Shown here one piece after another: positions 61,156 through 64,000 of a stretch of DNA of 64,000 bases. Source of the DNA: Litoditis marina (taxonomy: Eukaryota; Nematoda; Chromadorea; Rhabditida; Rhabditidae); contig OZ038440.1 of assembly GCA_964036275.1 (NCBI GenBank), positions 7,663,690 to 7,727,689 on the forward strand. Reading direction: 5' to 3'. The notes below the pieces were generated by a model. It had not been told where the DNA came from. It was given only the letters and a program-made list of their open reading frames with translations, and ran no database searches. Position numbers and translations under genes: made by a program. Each line of letters opens with the position of its first letter. Positions within the stretch are counted from its first letter, which is position 1.

Positions 61156-63153
61156 TCGCGCGGAGCGCGAAGCGCTCTTCGTGAGTTGTCTTTGGTTTGG
61201 CCATTGCGGACTCGTTTTTTCCTTTTAATTAACAAAAATCTTCAAACATATTCTTTTTTCGAAAACTAAAAAGAGAGAACGTTAGAGAATCACGAATTGA
61301 ACATTGTGTGAAAATTTCAGCCAAATCGGATTATTTTCGCCTGAGTTATGGTTTCGTGTCGTTGGTGAAAAGTTCCGCCGTAATTCGTCCCTCGTCCCTC
61401 CTCCCTCGTCCCTCCTCCCTCCTCCCTCCTCCCTCACGGAATTCTGTCCGCATCGTAGTGGAAAAACTACTGAACCGATTTGGCTGAAATTTGAAACACC
61501 TATTCTATGGCAAAAGTTAGCTCGTCGCGCCAAGTATGAAATGTATATGTAATCTCTGGCGCCGGGCGCGGGCGCCAATAGGCGCCAAAAACGACTATTG
61601 GAAAAACTATCGAACCGATTTAGCTGAAATTTGAAACATGAGTTCTAATGCAAAATTTAGCATGTCGCGCCAAATAGGAGATGTATAGCTCCCCATTGGC
61701 GCCGGGCGCGGGCGCCAATAGGCGCCAAAACCACTATTGGAAAAACTACCGAACCGATTTAGCTGAAATTTGAAACATGAGTTATAATGCAAAAGTTAGC
61801 CCGTCGCGCCAAATATGAGATGAATACATCTCCATTGGCGCCCGGCGCTGGCGCCAATAGGCGCCAAAAACGGCAAAACACTATTTATCATCAATTAAAA
61901 TGTTGAACACTAATAGAAATTGAATAATTTGGTGGAAAGTGTGAAAGTCTATTTCCAAAACTGAAATTTTTCTTCTGGCGCTCGAACCAGGCGCCAGATG
62001 GCGCCAAAACCCAAACTCACGACAGCGTCAATGGAATCGTCTAAAATTCGGTACACTAAATAACTATCACATGGCAAGTAAGATGCTCAATCTGAAAATC
62101 AAAGAAAGTTCTGTTGGCATTGTGCGCTGGCGCCAATTGGCGCCAAAGTTGGAAAAATATCGGTTATCGTCAATCAAACTGTTTCAAGTTAACAGATATT
62201 GAATATTCCAATGTGAAATAAAGATCCACAAATTCAAAATCGAATTTTATCGTCTGGCTCGGAACAGACACCAAATGGCGCCAAAACAAAAACACACGAA
62301 ACTGACAATTGAATAGTTTGAATATTGCTCCAATCAGTAATTGACACATGTAGTGTGTACTGGTAGCTCAAAAACCTAGAAAATTTAGTTTCGTTCTGGC
62401 GCCAGACGCGTGTGTCAATTGACGCAGGAATGAAAAAAAGTTTCAACGAAGGTTTTTGATGTGGTATTGGAAATAATGGCTATATTGTAAGTGAGTTGGT
62501 GTCTCTAATTGTAGATTTGTCAATGGCGCCAATCCCCATCGCTTATCGCCGCTAAAAGCGGTGTACATGTCAATCGGAACGTTTAGCGTTTTTGTTCAGT
62601 TGTTGATAGTCACAGAGCCAGTAACCTGCGTTATATTACAACATCAGCAATTTTATGGTCTGCATTCGGCTTCGTGCACACACAAAACTGAGATTTCCAT
62701 AATAATATAATGAGTTTACAAGATTCCTTCTGTGAATAGGCAACATATGAAGTTGTAGGAGTACAACTAGCAAAAAAAGGACAATTAGTAAAAAGTGGGG
62801 GAACCAACAAATGTGTGAGTTGTGTTTGGTTCGACCTCGATATCAGCAAAAAGTGAACGATACGAATTGCTGTGATACTGTAGCAGAAGTATTCTGCAAA
62901 AATAGAACAATACAAATGTTGCACAATGGTTCACAACGCACGCATGTCGTCAAAGCACACATGAAATACCCTTCGGCAATTTCAGAAATATCATGCGGGC
63001 TTCGTGAACCATTGTGCAACATTTGTATTGTTCTATTTTTGCAGAATACTTCTGCTACAGTATCACAGCAATTCGTATCGTTCACTTTTTGCTGATATCG
63101 AGGTCGAACCAAACACAACTCACACATTTGTTGGTTCCCCCACTTTTTACTAA
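61156..63153 (+). mobile_element. Non-autonomous Helitron-like element, copy B, with empty site
   Basis: It begins TCGCGCGGAGCGCG directly after an A and ends CACTTTTTACTAA directly before a T, with no target duplication: the TC...CTRR, A/T-insertion signature of Helitrons. The paralogous intron of the intact SulP gene (between exons ending 44253 and starting 44582) lacks the 2 kb and reads TTTAATTACC near 44518, an empty site. Inside are a GAGCGC-GAA-GCGCTC hairpin, (CCTCGTC)n, about 137-bp units with GGCGCC palindromes, and a 153-bp-arm foldback whose last bases are the element's own terminus. No ORF of note. Confidence 0.7.
61430..62530. repeat. GGCGCC palindromic minisatellite, about 137-bp units
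   Basis: Three well-conserved units (starting near 61430, 61590 and 61725) each contain ACCGATTTAGCTGAAATTTG, TGTCGCGCCAAATA and TTGGCGCC...GGCGCCAATAGGCGCC. Further diverged units continue to about 62530, where only the GGCGCCA cores remain recognisable. It is internal to Helitron-like copy B. Confidence 0.85.
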
Positions 63154-63156
63154 TTG
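62782..63156. repeat. Foldback, about 153-bp arms
   Basis: The arms at about 62782-62934 and 63004-63156 are reverse complements with a loop of about 69 bases. The outer end overlaps the CTAA terminus of Helitron-like copy B. It shares the GTAAAAAGTGGGGG end and the GAACAATAC...GTTGCACAA...GGTTCAC layout with the 25107 foldback. Confidence 0.9.
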
Positions 63157-63720
63157 ATGGTTAGGTCCTGTCCAGTTCTAGCCCAGAATCTTGAAAACGC
63201 TTTTTCCTTTAGGAGTGTTTGCCGTGGCCTCGATGATGGTGGGATCGTGTCGCCTGCGGCTGGTGCCAGACATGGACGAATTCGCCAACTCGACGGACCT
63301 CCCACTGGGAAGAGTCGTCTCGCCTCTCGAGTTTACCAGTGCCTTGACACTTGTGGTCGGATGTGTACAGGTGACATTTGCAATAACGATATGTTATAAG
63401 ATGGTACGACGATCGATAGTTAGCTTCATGGGAATCAAAATTGGCATTATGGTAACAAGGAACTAAGTAATCTTGTTCTGTCCCAACCTCTGTCTTGACT
63501 GAAACTTGGAGCGTCTTTTAAAAAAAACATCGAACAGCAAGCCATATCGGTGTTGGTTTCAAGAAAGTGTTCCCCTCTGTGAATTTGTTCGAAAATACAG
63601 AAGAAGTTCACCAGTGAGAGACCTGGTAAAACTAATGTATTTGTTTCTGAACAAGACGAGTTACGAAATATACGGATGCATCTGTTGTAGTGAACAATTC
63701 ATGCTGTAAACAATCTACGA

Positions 63721-64000
63721 ATTTCAAGATTTCAAGATTTCAAGATTTATTTTGTTCACTTCATATCGTTCCGAGATGGTGTTCCTTGACTGCCCTCCAG
63801 ATATTTTTATCTCTGCACAGTCGGAAAGTTTCTGCGCCATGGAATTGGGTGGCCGTACTCGCCCTCTTCTCACAGTTCGATTACAACTCCGAACTGCTTC
63901 AACGAGATCATCACGCCATCGGACGGACGGACGACCTCGCATCCGTTTTCGATTAAACGGGCGCCATTCAGAAACCACAAGAGACCTACGTTCGCGGGAC
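63721..64000 (-). mobile_element. 3' end of an RTE-type non-LTR retrotransposon (runs off the window)
   Basis: The minus strand reads GRPSVRWRDDLVEAVRS followed by MAQKLSDCAEI, the typical C-terminal tail of RTE reverse transcriptases (GRP...RW.D). It is followed by a 3' tail of tandem TTTCAAGA-type repeats at 63721-63750. The body continues beyond 64000. It is a different element from the one at 54.3-56.1 kb. Confidence 0.65.

Larger units (their letters stand above)
58068..63370 (+). pseudogene. Tandem duplicate of the SulP/SLC26 gene, 5' part, splice donor lost
   Basis: Five exons match the intact gene: 58068-58165, 59751-59869, 60106-60179, 60642-60752 and 63213-63370, all the same length as their partners. 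The protein is nearly identical ([18 protein letters not shown]; one Glu to Asp change in the VPEMDEF/VPDMDEF stretch). The donor after CTTCCGAG is gt in the intact copy but at here (59870-59871). The nearest alternative gt, three bases later, puts the next exon out of phase and hits a stop at once. Large insertions fill two introns: an ORF1-like element at 58.2-59.3 kb and a Helitron-like element at 61.2-63.2 kb. The remaining exons would lie beyond the window, if they exist. It could still make a truncated or alternatively spliced product. Confidence 0.75.

Noticed and set aside
62811..63127. Identical peptide frames on opposite strands
   Set aside because: They are the two arms of the foldback, not genes.

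Overview
The window looks like a compact nematode chromosome arm, most likely Caenorhabditis or a close rhabditid. Genes are cut into many short exons. Nearly all introns start with gt and end with a tttcag-type acceptor, and the intergenic DNA is AT-rich. The gene content is animal: a Cys-loop channel, a lysosomal beta-galactosidase, an SLC26/SulP transporter and a cystine-knot hormone. All exon models below were assembled by eye from splice signals, reading phase and protein similarity, so exon edges are approximate wherever a junction is flagged.

Layout. 0.1-5.5 kb (+): an intact Cys-loop ligand-gated channel gene of 13 exons. 6.1-11.2 kb (+): its tandem paralogue, with the same 13 exons but an in-frame stop and a 2-bp frameshift, so probably a pseudogene. 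11.8-18.9 kb (-): a GLB1-type beta-galactosidase. 20.0-23.5, 27.3-34.9 and 35.4-40.6 kb (all -): three low-complexity proteins (Pro-rich, RS-rich with zinc knuckles, and Gly/Pro/Met-rich). They share one BESS-like helical module that is interrupted by a phase-1 intron at the same place. 42.6-49.9 kb (+): a SulP/SLC26 anion transporter. 50.4-52.1 kb (+): a small secreted cystine-knot protein resembling glycoprotein-hormone beta-5. 53.4 kb: a possible small secreted peptide. 54.3-56.1 kb (-): a decayed RTE-type retrotransposon. 56.6-57.1 kb (-): two orphan exons. 57.4-63.4 kb (+): a partial tandem duplicate of the SulP gene, stretched by insertions and with one destroyed splice donor; it runs towards or past the window end. 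63.7-64.0 kb (-): another RTE tail.

The mobile DNA is unusually readable. I see a pair of 1.8-2.0 kb Helitron-like non-coding elements in opposite orientation (25.1-26.9 and 61.2-63.2 kb); the paralogous SulP intron supplies an empty site for the second. There is a hAT-type MITE with perfect 8-bp target duplications and a minisatellite interior (4.1 and 33.5 kb). A MULE-type MITE with 8-9 bp duplications occurs at 7.3 and 55.3 kb, the second copy splitting the reverse transcriptase. A 124-bp TTAA-flanked palindromic family has six copies, and a tRNA-derived SINE-like family has two.

No operon is proven. The three BESS-like genes are co-oriented, with only about 0.5 kb between the second and third. 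The most interesting signals are that local gene family, the domesticated-Gag-like zinc-knuckle array in its middle member, and the Helitron-like pair.
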